From contig JBBBDQ010000352.1 of assembly GCA_037127315.1 (NCBI GenBank), positions 1,300,001-1,364,000 of the forward strand: DNA of 64,000 bases, in the 5' to 3' direction. The notes under the pieces were generated by a model, which searched no databases, was not told the origin of the DNA, and saw only the letters and a program-made list of their open reading frames with translations. The position numbers and the translations under genes were made by a program. Source of the stretch: Ascarosepion bandense. Its lineage: Eukaryota > Mollusca > Cephalopoda > Sepiida > Sepiidae. Position 1 is the stretch's first letter; each line of letters opens with the position of its first letter. This document shows, one piece after another, positions 54,110-63,461 of the stretch.

Positions 54110-54990
54110 TTACATGTCAAGAACACACACACACATATATATATATATATATTTAGTATATCGAGGCAGCAAGTAATTTTCTAGACATATGCTATTAAAT
54201 ATAAGAGACAATGAATGTCTATTATGTTTAATCATGAGCCGTTCTAAACGTCGTATTTTTGCTTTAATTTCAGTTGAAAATAAAGACAAAAATTCTCCAA
54301 CATTTGGATAATTATTTATTGGTTTTCTTCTAAGCTTTCGGCTCACATGAGCCATCTTCAGAGAGGTAGTTTAAACTGAAATATTATAAAATCCACCATC
54401 ACCGACGATTTTATTTTGTGTTGACATAAAACTCCGCTTGGCAACGGCAATAGTTACCAAAAATAATAAACGCAGTTCTTAAGTTTGCGATGCGGTTTTA
54501 TGACGTCACACCGCGGGATAGCGCGAAATGACAACAAAACCATCTAGTCAAATGCAATGTAATATGTTATTTCCTGTTTTAAAGTTGATTTTATTGAGTG
54601 TTGGTTGTTTTGATTTGATGTACATGGCCTCCAATATCTGCAGGTTCCTCTTACTGTGTGTATGAGTAAGGATCACCGTATTGTTGACCAAAATCTGTCT
54701 GATATTACCTACATGTTTATGTTTTTCAGAGAAATATTGTTTAATAGTACTCTGATCAGAAAGATGACATGTAAGTCTACGGGAGAGCGTGGTTGTGGTA
54801 AAACCAATATATGTACTAGGTTTTTGAGTAGTATCAGAGATGCAATCACTGAATGGGCATGTAAATTGGTACACTACATTGGTTTTTTGTAAAGAATTTA
54901 GTTTAGTGCCTGTTGGGTTATTATATATGCATTTGACTTTACTTTTAAAAAAATGCTCAATACAATATAGTTTGTAGAGCATAATATAAT
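54110..54990 (-). pseudogene. Penelope-like element: GIY-YIG domain and downstream region
   Basis: The minus frame 54982-54548 (144 codons) encodes 'TNVVYQFTCPFSDCISDTTQ', 'STYIGFTTTTLSRRLTCHLS', 'KHKHVGNIRQILVNNT' and 'LQILEAMYIKSKQPTLNKIN'. This is a complete-looking GIY-YIG-type domain (V-x-Y...Y-I-G-x-T...L-x-R-R...H, then the E-A-x-x-I-x-x-x-x-P-x-L-N end) as in Penelope-like retroelements. The reverse transcriptase upstream is absent. Beyond the stop (toward 54110), the peptide 'ICLENYLLPRYTKY' indicates the start of another unit. Confidence 0.8.
54332..54364 (-). ncRNA. Hammerhead-like motif in the Penelope-like element
   Basis: The minus strand has CTCTGAAGATGGCTCATGTG followed by AGCCGAAAGC. 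CUGAAGA fits CUGANGA. GGCTC pairs with GAGCC around ATGT for stem II, and GAAA follows. It lies between the GIY-YIG end and the next PLE unit, the place where Penelope pseudo-LTRs carry hammerheads. Stems I and III were not resolved. Confidence 0.5.
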
Positions 54991-55054
54991 AAAATTTGTT
55001 TTTTTATTTCAAATTAATTTAATTGACATTGTGACAAAGAAATTTCTGTTTCAA

Positions 55055-55790
55055 GATTTAAAGCTCTAATCTCATCATCAAGCAATGTTCAAGAAAAGCT
55101 TTAAATCTTAATACAGAACTTTTTGTGTAGCAATGTAAATTGATTTTAAATAAAAAATAAACATACATTTTATATATATATATATTGTATTTAAGCAGCA
55201 ATCCCTCTTTTATGCAGGTTTTGTTAAAAATGCTAGACAAGGTGCCATGGTTAAGAGTTTTATATAATTTTTCTTTTCAGAATATGAATCATTATTCAAA
55301 TATTTTATTTAACCAAGTGCTTTCAGCTATACCTTTAGCCATTATCAAGGATGAATTTTATTTTACTTTTAACTGAATATGTAGATTATTTTATGCATGT
55401 ACAGTTAGCGGAATGATTTATTTTCCAAACATGGCCAGCACCTTGTAGCCATGTTCATAGTTGATATTGTTGAGTGTTGGCTTTTTCTTTTTTATTATTA
55501 AGGATTCCATTATTTTGTTTGTATGTGGATGGTTCTATCATATTTGTATTATCAACAAGTATGTTGCATATAGAGTTTAGTAGGTGTCTATATTTATTGA
55601 AATGAGACCTAATAGAACAATGGCCAGAAAGATGTAATGTGAATTTTCTTGTTAAACATGTAGTAGTATATCTAATGTAGTTATTTATGACTTTAGATTG
55701 ATGAAGAACACAGTTCTTTAAAGGACATGTAAATTCATAAATAATATTGTCTTTATAGTTTTTATACAATTTGTTCTGAAAGAAAAAAAA
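55055..55790 (-). pseudogene. Second Penelope-like remnant, GIY-YIG plus N-terminal piece
   Basis: The minus frame 55769-55455 has 'DNIIYEFTCPLKNCVLHQSK', 'NNYIRYTTTCLTRKFTLHLS' and 'YRHLLNSICNILVDNT', parallel to the domain at 54548 but with YIR in place of YIG, so the catalytic motif is lost. At 55240-55165 'FNKTCIKEGLLLKY' repeats the N-terminal PLE motif, so this is a head-to-tail arrangement of two PLE remnants. Confidence 0.7.
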
Positions 55791-55832
55791 ATTGTAAGAT
55801 CATAAAAATTATATAAAAAACCTTAACCATAG

Positions 55833-55840
<8 letters not shown>

Positions 55841-55867
<27 letters not shown>
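55841..55867. repeat. (TA)n microsatellite at a transposon edge
   Basis: It abuts the left end of the Tc1-like element. Confidence 0.9.
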
Positions 55868-55873
<6 letters not shown>

Positions 55874-56492
55874 GTGCAAAAGTATTAGGACAAGAACTAT
55901 TTTCTCTTATGAGGCATCAAAATAAAGTTTAAAATCACCCCTGTCTTAACACTTTTGCACACTACCGGTAGTGTGAAAAAGTATTAGGAAAGGGATGATT
56001 TTCCTAAAAAAACTCACTGAAATTATAATACAGGGTGAAAAGCAAAGTAAATTGCTAATAAATATTGATTATTTAAAACTAGGTGTAAAAGAAATGTATT
56101 AAAAAGAATTTATATTTAATTTTTCCTATTTTCTATTAAACAAGTGATTTTTAAAGTATTCATTATTCTATTATCCTTCGATATGACTGATTTTTTTTCC
56201 CCACCCTCTCGAATTGATAAATCTAATGTTACTTTACAAGACACATTTAGGGAACAAATACAAGCTGCTTGGCAGGAGATACCATTAGATACACTGAAGA
56301 AGCTTGTGATGTCAATGCCTGACAGAATAAAGGCTGTGATCAAAGCAAAAGGCTATTATACTAAATATTAAATTTATTTTGTAACAAGTATTTTTTCTTG
56401 TTAAAGCATTTGTTGAGTAAATCAAATAAAATTAAATTATTTTCTGTCAATATGCCTCATAAAAGAAAAAATACTTTTGCACAATACTGCAT

Positions 56493-56494
<2 letters not shown>
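55868..56494 (+). mobile_element. Tc1-like transposon, internally deleted
   Basis: The left end 'gtactgtgcaaaagtattag' and the reverse complement of the right end 'gcagtattgtgcaaaagtat' are inverted repeats, extending inward to 'cttatgaggca' on both sides. The middle keeps only the transposase C-terminus (56200-56371): 'SRIDKSNVTLQDTFREQIQA', 'AWQEIPLDTLKKLVMSMPDR', 'IKAVIKAKGYYTKY'. The 'actaccggtagtgtg' palindrome at 55962 marks an internal join. Confidence 0.75.

Positions 56495-56532
<38 letters not shown>
56495..56532. repeat. (CA)n microsatellite
   Basis: A run of 19 CA units directly after the Tc1-like right end. Confidence 0.95.
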
Positions 56533-56535
<3 letters not shown>

Positions 56536-56559
56536 AATACTCAGACAATTTTCATTGGA

Positions 56560-56950
56560 AAGCAAGCAAATAGTCATATGTATATTTTAAAATTTGTGTG
56601 TTTAGGTAGCAAATTTTCTTTTAAAGATGTCAGATTAAATAAATTGCAAACACTATGTTTGCTTATTTTTAATAAAACCCATTCATACTCACAGATAATC
56701 TTTCACAATAATTTTCTGGTTACATTTGTTACCATAACTCACACCTCTGAAGATAATCTCGGAAAAGAGGTCGAATGTGCTTGGGTACCTTAAGAAATAA
56801 ACGAAAATAACATCTGTCAATGTTACAGCTCATTTCTGACATCTTTTGATTGTAATACGCAAAGCATTATCCGTGAGTATGAACGGATTTTATTAAATAT
56901 AAACAAACATAATGTTTGCAATTTATTTAATCTGACACACACACACACAC
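56560..56950. mobile_element. Inverted arms around a hammerhead-like core, probably Penelope-derived
   Basis: 'gtcagattaaataaattgca' (56628) and its reverse complement (56925-56945) begin arms of about 75 bp that also share 'catactcac.gataat'. Between them 'cacctctgaagataatctcg' then 'gaaaagaggtcgaatg' shows CUGAAGA and a CTC/GAG-type stem but TCGAAT instead of GAAA. The upstream peptide 'YILKFVCLGSKFSFKDVRLN' is PLE-like. Confidence 0.4.

Positions 56951-56956
<6 letters not shown>

Positions 56957-56987
<31 letters not shown>
56957..56987. repeat. (TA)n microsatellite
   Basis: It abuts the left TIR of the Tc1-like element. A matching TA run at 58544-58564 abuts the right TIR. Confidence 0.9.
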
Positions 56988-56988
<1 letters not shown>

Positions 56989-58543
56989 TCCTGATCAAAA
57001 ATTTAAGACCACTTAAAAATCTTTAAAAAGAAATTTTTTTTTACGGATAGATTTTAAACTCCTCCCACTTAAGGTTACCAATACTACAATCTAAAAGATT
57101 ATGGAAACAAAAAGCTACATTCCAAACATTTTATTTAGAAATTTACATTTTTATAAAATGAGGCGATTTACACATGATCAAAATTATAAGACCAGGGGTA
57201 TAAATTGTTAGATCTATGGTAATTCCAATGTTTTTAGTTCAGTTAGAGATTAGCAATCACTGTGTAAAGGTGTTACCATGCCTAAAGCGAGCAAACTTAC
57301 CAAAGTTGAGTTTTCTCAAATTCTAGAATTCCATAAGCAAGGTTTGTCACAGCGGGCGATTGCAGCTTAGGTAAATCGCAGTAAAACTGATTTGCAACTT
57401 TCTAAAGAACAGTGAGAATTATGGAAAAGCAAAATCCTCTGGTAGGCCCCCCCAAAATTTCTCCTGCTTTAAGAGAATAAGATGGGTTGTTATGAAAGAG
57501 TGGGGAGACTTTCTTCTAGTAAAATTAAGGCAGTCACAGATGCTGATTGCAGTCCCGTAACCATCAGATGACACTTATGACAAAAAGGCATGGTAAATAA
57601 AAAGCATAACCAAATTCCTCAGCTGCTTCCACGTCACAAGGTGGACCGCTTAAAGTTTGGTTGTGAATACTGAACATGGGATGTTGAGAAGTGGAAGAAA
57701 GTCCTGTTTTCTGATGAGAAAAAATTCAATCTAGATGGTCCTGATGGCTTCCAATGATATTGGCATAACAAAAACATGCCTCCTGAAATTTTCTCCACAC
57801 GTCATATTGGTGGAGGGTCCCTAATGGTATGGGGTGCCTTTTCTTACAGAGGGGCGATGGAGCTCCAGGTGGTGAAGGGTTGTCAAACAGCGGCTGGTTA
57901 TATTAGCATGCTACAAAAAGCATCATTGATGATGCAGGGCCATCGTTTGTGTGTGGATGGATGGATATTCCAATAGAATAATGCTGCAATCCATGGTGCA
58001 AGATGGACCTTGACCTTTCTACAAGAAAATGGGGTCCATCTCATGGGACATTCTGCATGCTCACCAGACTTGAACTCAATTGAAAATGTTTGAGGATGGA
58101 TGACAAGAGATGTTTATCGAAATGGCAAACAATATTCAACAAAAAATGATCTTCGTGAAGCCATCTTCAGAAGCTGGAGCAACATCCCCCACACCTTAAT
58201 TGAAACACTTATTTCTAGCATGCCCGACAGAATTTATGAAGTCATCAAAAGCAGTGGAGGTAGAACTCATTATTAAATTTGGTTGTTGAATGTTTTCATA
58301 CACTTTTCATACACATTTTGTAGAATTTTTGTCTATGGTCTTATAATTTTGATCATGTGTAAATCGCCTCATTTTATAAAAATGTAAATTTCTAAATAAA
58401 ATGTTTGGAATATAGCTTTATGTTTCCATAACCTTTTAGATTGTAGTATTGGCAACCTTAAGTGGGAGGAGTTTAAAATCTATCCATAAAAAAATATTTC
58501 TTTTTAAAGATTTTTAAGTGGTCTTAAAATTTTGATCAGGAGT
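56988..58543 (+). mobile_element. Tc1-like transposon with TIRs of about 220 bp
   Basis: The left end 'ctcctgatcaaaaatttaag' and right end 'ttaaaattttgatcaggag' are inverted. The repeats extend about 220 bp inward to 'gatcaaaattataagacca' and its complement, with small differences. The length of about 1.56 kb is normal for Tc1. The TIRs are well conserved though the transposase is dead, so the element could once have been mobilised in trans. Confidence 0.88.
57277..58275 (+). pseudogene. Tc1-family transposase, dead
   Basis: Starts 'MPKASKLTKVEFSQILEFHK', 'QGLSQRAIAA' (helix-turn-helix), then a stop. Later pieces: 'VEKWKKVLFSDEKKFNLDGP' with the first catalytic Asp region, '[20 protein letters not shown]' followed by [15 protein letters not shown], 'ENGVHLMGHSACSPDLNSIE' carrying the SPDLNxIE signature with the last acidic residue, and the C-terminal 'SMPDRIYEVIKSSGGRTHY'. 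In-frame stops and frameshifts inactivate it. The open frame 57776-57976 is only a piece. Confidence 0.85.
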
Positions 58544-58712
58544 ATATATATATATATATATATATACACACCACCTTTTCAAAGCTTTTTATTCATTATC
58601 AGTTTCTTTTTAAATTAGATAAATTCTTAGACAAATTTTTATCCTTATATTTTTTTGTTTTAGAAACGACTTAATTATATATTTGTAGATATTTATTTAT
58701 TTTTTAAACGAA

Positions 58713-59035
58713 TTATGATGAATTCTTAGTTGAAGGTTTTTTTTTAAGTAATAGCCATATGACCATTAAATTAATATATTTTAGGATGAGTTCATGTTCG
58801 GTTCGCCACTTGATGTAAATTGTCTTTGTCTGTTGCCAATCAAAAGCGTTTGTAAGACTTTGTACGGGGGCCCAAACATCATAAATTTTTTCCAGTGTCT
58901 GAAAGCGTTTAGTAAGGGTGGACCACAGACTGATCATCTCTGGTTGGGTCGGCGCGGTGAGGGGGGTATGATGTTGAGAGACCCAAAACCCTCCTAGTGA
59001 TCCACGCAAAGACACTACGGTGCGTATGTTAAAAA
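58713..59035 (-). other. Open, GC-richer segment of unknown origin
   Basis: The minus strand is open from 59063 to 58713 (116 codons). It includes 'PEMISLWSTLTKRFQTLEKI' and 'YDVWAPVQSLTNAFDWQQTK', which has ordinary protein composition. It has no splice-compatible phase with the host gene, which is on the other strand. It may be the end of an unrecognised retroelement protein. Confidence 0.35.
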
Positions 59036-59044
59036 AAGAAATAT

Positions 59045-59195
59045 ATATGTCATCCACATACAAGCCCGTTTCGCTGTATCACAGCTCATCAGTGTGGCTA
59101 GACATATCCACTTGCTTCTGGCCGGGATCGAAACTCGACCAGTTTGGTGTCATTCAGAGTCTCTACTCCCTAAGCCATCGGCGCATGGCATCGGA
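59045..59195 (-). mobile_element. tRNA-like SINE with hammerhead ribozyme, most complete copy
   Basis: Minus-strand order: 'gatggcttagggagtagaga' (A box), 'ggtcgagtttcgatcccgg' (B box), linker, 'gccacactgatgagctgtga' and 'tacagcgaaacgggctt'. CUGAUGA, stem II (GCTG/CAGC around TGATA) and GAAA are intact, ending at 'gtatgtggatgac' and a TA run. The layout, a Pol III-type tRNA head followed by a type I hammerhead, is like that known for the Sm-alpha SINE-like elements of schistosomes. Confidence 0.72.
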
Positions 59196-59249
59196 GAAGG
59201 GAAATTTTAATGTCTTGTATGTAAGCAGTGTATACAGTCGCTAAGAGAA

Positions 59250-59341
59250 CTCAATTCATCTCTGAAGAGTCACGCATATAGCTGAAACGGAAACTGTTTT
59301 TAAAGTTTTCTTCTCCAGAGAGCTCAGTCATAGTGTGAGTG

Positions 59342-59365
<24 letters not shown>
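59250..59365 (+). other. Decayed hammerhead-like motif and (TA)n
   Basis: 'catctctgaagagtcacgca' and 'tatagctgaaacgg' give CUGAAGA and GAAA, but pairing for stem II is poor (one AGC/GCT possibility). The TA run is at 59343-59362. Confidence 0.3.
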
Positions 59366-59372
<7 letters not shown>

Positions 59373-59465
59373 CACTTTTTCAAAGCTTTTTATGCATTAT
59401 CAGTTTTTTTTTCTATATATTTTGCTTGAAATAATAAAAGAAAACATTTTGTCTTATCCTTTCAG

Positions 59466-59542
59466 CCGAAGATGAATTGAACCTAAATTTAAAGCTTTCC
59501 AAATTAATGAGAGAGAACAGGAAAATCCTCAAGAGACTTGAG
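59466..59542 (+). CDS. Coding exon 7 (last recognised) of the unidentified gene
   Basis: This 77-nt exon follows TTTCAG and precedes the strong donor GTGAGT. With one nucleotide from exon 6 it encodes AEDELNLNLKLSKLMRENRK then ILKRLE, a leucine-rich charged helix typical of coiled coils. It ends in phase 0, so the gene continues downstream, but I found no convincing next exon before 64000. The seven exons together give 218 uninterrupted codons. No family is assigned. Confidence 0.75.
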
Positions 59543-59717
59543 GTGAGTTTGAAATATTTTAAAAATGCCTCTCCGCTAAAAGATTCCACATATAACCATA
59601 GATGCTATTTACAAAACAATTACCTATATTAATTGTTGCAGGTTTTGTTAACTGACATATTTTTTTGTGTATAAGGTGTACTTAAAAGACGAAAACAAAT
59701 ATCAATCCCAGACTTAC

Positions 59718-60032
59718 TTCAGTCAGTTAAGTGCCATATGTGAAACATGCTTGGGCGATCATATCTCTCTCGAGACATGACTGACTGGGCAGAAGATTAT
59801 TCCGCAGTAGATTGCCATTGCTTTCTGCGGTAGACTGGTTGCCATCCATGGCTATAGAACCCAATCTGTTCTGTTATTTAACCCATAACTGGAGGGAAGA
59901 GATGGATTAATACCTTTCCCAAGGGTATTTGCGCGTCAGTGAATGCAAGGAATTCAACTGGAATTCCAACTCGGGTCCCTGATTTCTCATCCCAAGTCGA
60001 TATCTACTGTACCACAATGCACATCCTGATAC
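59718..60032 (-). mobile_element. Main-family tRNA SINE, near full length
   Basis: 'cagttaagtgccatatgtga', 'ctcgagacatgactgactgg', 'ttgcggtagactggttgcca'-type body, 'acctttcccaagggtatttg' and head 'ggaattccaactcgggtccc'. It is 175 bp after exon 7. Confidence 0.8.
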
Positions 60033-60227
60033 ACTTACTTATGTACCAAATATACAATTTTTCTGGAATAGTCATACTGGTGGTAATTTTTTCAACTTAT
60101 AAAACAGGCAGAGAATTTTTGAATCCTGGAATGAAATAACTGTGCCAATAAGAAAATTATTTGCCAAAAAATAAACCATATCAAATAAGCGTTTTGCCAG
60201 ATGAGAAAGAAACTCTAAATTGAAAGA

Positions 60228-60425
60228 ATTTTTTTTTTTTAATCATATCACCCTGAGCAAGGCGGTAATGCCACTGATGTGCAGGGAGGTACGTAATAGT
60301 GAAAAGATTGGAAAAGAGAAAGCCGAAAACCACATCCTAAACAGGAAACAAGGGATGAGCCTCTTCACCTGTTCAATAGATGTGGGTGGAGTGTGAACCG
60401 GGCGATAGTTTAGTCTATCTAGATT
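60228..60425 (-). mobile_element. LINE-tailed SINE, full-length copy
   Basis: T-run, 'aatcatatcaccctgagcaa', 'tgatgtgcagggaggtac', 'gatgagcctcttcacctgtt' and head 'gggcgatagtttagtctatc'. Confidence 0.75.
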
Positions 60426-60459
60426 TAATCGTGTCTTACTTGTATTTAGCATGCAAGAG

Positions 60460-60595
60460 TTATAGTGGGTTGCTTATCTATTCTTTTCTGTTTGTTAATG
60501 GAGAGTCCATTCTAGTGAAGTCCATTCTAGTTGTATACTGTTGCAGGTTAAAGGAATTTGGCCTTGTTGTAGATAACCCACTATAAGTCATAAAA
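60460..60595. mobile_element. Small MITE-like element
   Basis: Ends 'ttatagtgggttgcttatct' and 'agataacccactataa' are inverted repeats. 'gtccattctagt' is duplicated inside. An end fragment of the same family is at 30810. Confidence 0.5.
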
Positions 60596-60599
60596 TGAT

Positions 60600-61050
60600 T
60601 ACAAATCAAGAAAGGCAATTTGAGTAGAAAAATAACATTTTATATGTACACATCTCAATCAATATTTTTACAATTGAAGTAATACATGAAGTATCAGTCC
60701 AACAGAGGTTAAAATGTTCATGGCAATAAAAAGCTGAAAGAGAATTAATGCTTAGGAATTTGGGAGCGTGTAAGTAAGGAATGTCTTTGATGTATTTGTT
60801 TCTCAGGTCAGTAAGTAGTTTTTTAGGCAGGGAAGAAGGAAAGAGGTAGGCGAGCGTAGTAAGCTGCTTGACTTGGGTCAAGGGAGATACTAATTACTCT
60901 CTTCTCCTCGAGTCGGTCTGCCTGTCGATGCTTTCTGTATCCGCTTTTTATATCTTCTTTTTGAATCACAGCAGCTCATTTGGGATTTCACACTTGTATT
61001 TGGTTCTGGGTTTCCCATTGGCTAATAAATAAAATTCGCATAGGCTCACG
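60600..61050 (-). promoter_or_regulatory. Promoter-like dispersed block, second copy, with open frame
   Basis: Minus strand: 'ccaatgggaaacccagaac' (CCAAT), 'tgtgaaatcccaaatgagct', 'agatataaaaagcggatac' (TATA), then a leader and an open frame (60881-60606) beginning MTQVKQLTTLAYLFPSSLPK with RNKYIKDIPYLHAPKFLS. It corresponds to 30310-30600. The spacing suits a Pol II promoter of an LTR element or host gene. Identity is unknown. Confidence 0.4.
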
Positions 61051-61615
61051 AACTGGAAATTTAATATTTAATTAATTTTTACTTTTTAACTGGAACATCT
61101 GCGTGGAGCCGGCGGCGCAGTGACAACTTTTGGTCATTTGCTTTTTGGTCATGAAAGCGCAAACATCTGGTCCATCACTTTTGTTTGGTATCACCACAGA
61201 GTACATAAAAAATGATCTATGATCTGGAATTTCTAACTTGTCAAGTCTTGTTTTCTTTCTGAAGTCGAATCTCTTTTATATTATTGTTTTTCCTAAAGAC
61301 AAGTGGTGTTTGAGAATTTTCTAATTTTATAAATATACTGAGGAATTGTTGATCCTTGGAATAAAATTGTATTTCTATATTAAGGAATATTGACAAGTGA
61401 TGGAGAGAGAATTCAAAATGTTTAGTTCTTCAATTGGGCATCCAGGAAAGATGGCTTTTTAGTACTTGTCAGTAAAATTCTCTCTTCCTAGCTTAGAGAG
61501 TGTCCAAGGGAAGCAAATCATGAAGATTAACAAAAATAATTGTGCCACAAAAAAATTAATAAGTATGCAATCTCAGATAAGCTCTAGTAGAAAATTGAAA
61601 AAAAAAAAGATTTTG
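61051..61615. other. Unassigned DNA with a short GC-rich patch
   Basis: 'gtggagccggcggcgcagtg' near 61105 is unusually GC-rich for this window. No gene was recognised. Confidence 0.3.
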
Positions 61616-61619
61616 CCAG

Positions 61620-61755
61620 CATTAGTTCAATTCAGTTGCACACAAATACCCTTGTGAAAGGTATTAATCCATCTCTTCTCCCTCCAGCTATGGGTTAAAT
61701 AGCTGGACTTATGGGTTTGATAGCTTTGATTGGCAACCAGTCTACTGCAGAAATG
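61620..61755 (+). mobile_element. Main-family tRNA SINE fragment
   Basis: 'acacaaatacccttgtgaaa', 'gctatgggttaaatagctgg' and 'gattggcaaccagtctac'. Head and tail are missing. Confidence 0.55.
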
Positions 61756-61789
61756 TAAGAATCTCTACTGGCAGCAAACTGTCTGCATA

Positions 61790-62910
61790 CGGACAGGTAA
61801 CGAATTCAGCAGTTATACAAAGGGGCATAAGACTAGGATGTGCTTTTATTCACTGGATCTTTTCCACTTGTTTTGAGGTCCCTAGATGTTATGCCAGGAT
61901 TTGTAATCAGAGGCCACAATTTGAACAGCATAAGATAGTGCTGATTGCAGACATAGAAAGAAAACTACAAGACCTCCTACAGAAGGTAGCTGAAGAGAGT
62001 GACCAAAAAGGATTACAAATAAGCTGCAAGAAAACCGAATGCATGGTCATCAGTAAAAAGGGCAGCCCAAAATGCCAAATACAGGTGGGGGGGACACAAA
62101 AATTTAAATACCTGGAATTTGTTCTAACATATCTGAAGGTGAAGGACGTGTTTCAGCAGGAAACTTTCACTAGAAACAAATAAGAGAGTACTAGATTGCT
62201 ATGTGATGTCAGTTCTTCAATATGGCAGTGCAATGTTGGACAATATCTTCAAAGATGAAGGAAAAACTTGAAGCAATTGAAATGTGGTTCTAAAGCAGCA
62301 TACTGGATATAAAGTGGGGGATCAATTCCATATTACAATCAATATATAAACTGAACCCTCATTTTATGGTCACAGTAGTTTTTATACATTTATATTCCTA
62401 AGATTCAAAAGCACAAGGATGCATTCCAGAAGCGGAGTAGAGTATTAAGAGACAGGAAAATGTCACTAGAAACAAAGAAGGGAGATCTGGATTGTTATGT
62501 GATGTCGGTTCTTCAATATGGCAGTGAATGCTGGACAGTATCACCAAAGATGAAGAATACTGCGGATATCATGGACCGAGCATGTGAGCAGTGATGAGGT
62601 GTTGGAAAGAATGAAAATGAAAAGAAAATTAATATTGAGCATCAGGTAGAGACAACTGAAGTTCCTGGGACGTGCAATGAGGAAGGAGGGCCTGATACTA
62701 ACAGGTTAAATAAAGGGAAAAAAAGAGACGGAGGAAAGCAGCAGATAACATATTTGAATGTTTTGAGCAGGTGGATAACAGAACAAAGGTTGCGAGATGT
62801 TACAGAAGAAAGCATGCTAAGAGCCACCAGGAATAAGGAGACATGGAAGCCATGATCGCCTGTGTCTTGAAAGGACAAGGCACATGGAAGAACTGTGGGA
62901 AAATGTTCTG
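61790..62910 (+). pseudogene. RTE-type LINE, reverse transcriptase C-terminal half, interrupted
   Basis: The open frame 61938-62183 encodes 'MLIADIERKLQDLLQKVAEE' and 'SDQKGLQISCKKTECMVISK', then 'KCQIQVGGTQKFKYL'. It continues with 'caatatggcagtgcaatgtt' and 'gatgaaggaaaaacttgaag'. At 62305 a foldback block is inserted, after which a second overlapping RT copy (62400-62900) repeats 'aggatgcattccagaagc', 'caatatggcagtgaatgctg', 'ggaccgagcatgtgagcagt' and the 3' end. No intact frame. Confidence 0.72.
62305..62405. mobile_element. Foldback block of the composite SINE, alone
   Basis: 'aaagtgggggatcaattcc' and 'aaactgaaccctcatttta' are the inverted arms seen inside the composite repeats at 8343, 38160 and 50737, here without SINEs. 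It is a mobile unit in its own right. Confidence 0.5.
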
Positions 62911-63461
62911 CCTAGTCAGTCATGGATCATGTATAGCACTTGAGGACACAAATTTTAAAAGCAGGTATCTTTAATTTTATCAGAACTTGTTTGCTTTCTG
63001 AATATAGCAGTGCGTTTTATGCAAAATCTTGTAGACTGAAAATTATAAGTAAATTCACTGTTATATTTAAGAAAAATTTTCCCTTATATCTGATCCAAAA
63101 AGTATTGAGACTGGTTCTATAAAATGAAAACTACAATACATATCAATTCTGCATTTAATCTTCTTTAAAATAATTCCCTTCTGAAGCTATACACTATATA
63201 GATGGAATCATTCCTAGAACTCTTTTTATGGGATAGTAAGCAGCTTCCTAGTCTCATTCTCTTGAATTTCCTCATGTCTTGAAATCTTGTTCCTTTCAAG
63301 TGAAATTTCATTTTTGATGAAGAAAAGACCCGGGAAATGTCAAAAACTGCTGTAAAAGCCATGATCACTGCTGGAACCCCTGTGGTGTGGTGAGACAGCA
63401 ACAACTCTCTACACACTTTTCTCACCAGCCTGTTATAAACAACAAAAATAAGATTATTATA

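Noticed and set aside
56398..56793. A 131-codon frame across the (CA)n tract
   Set aside because: It joins a transposon end, a microsatellite (Thr-His run) and a PLE-like remnant. Not one gene.
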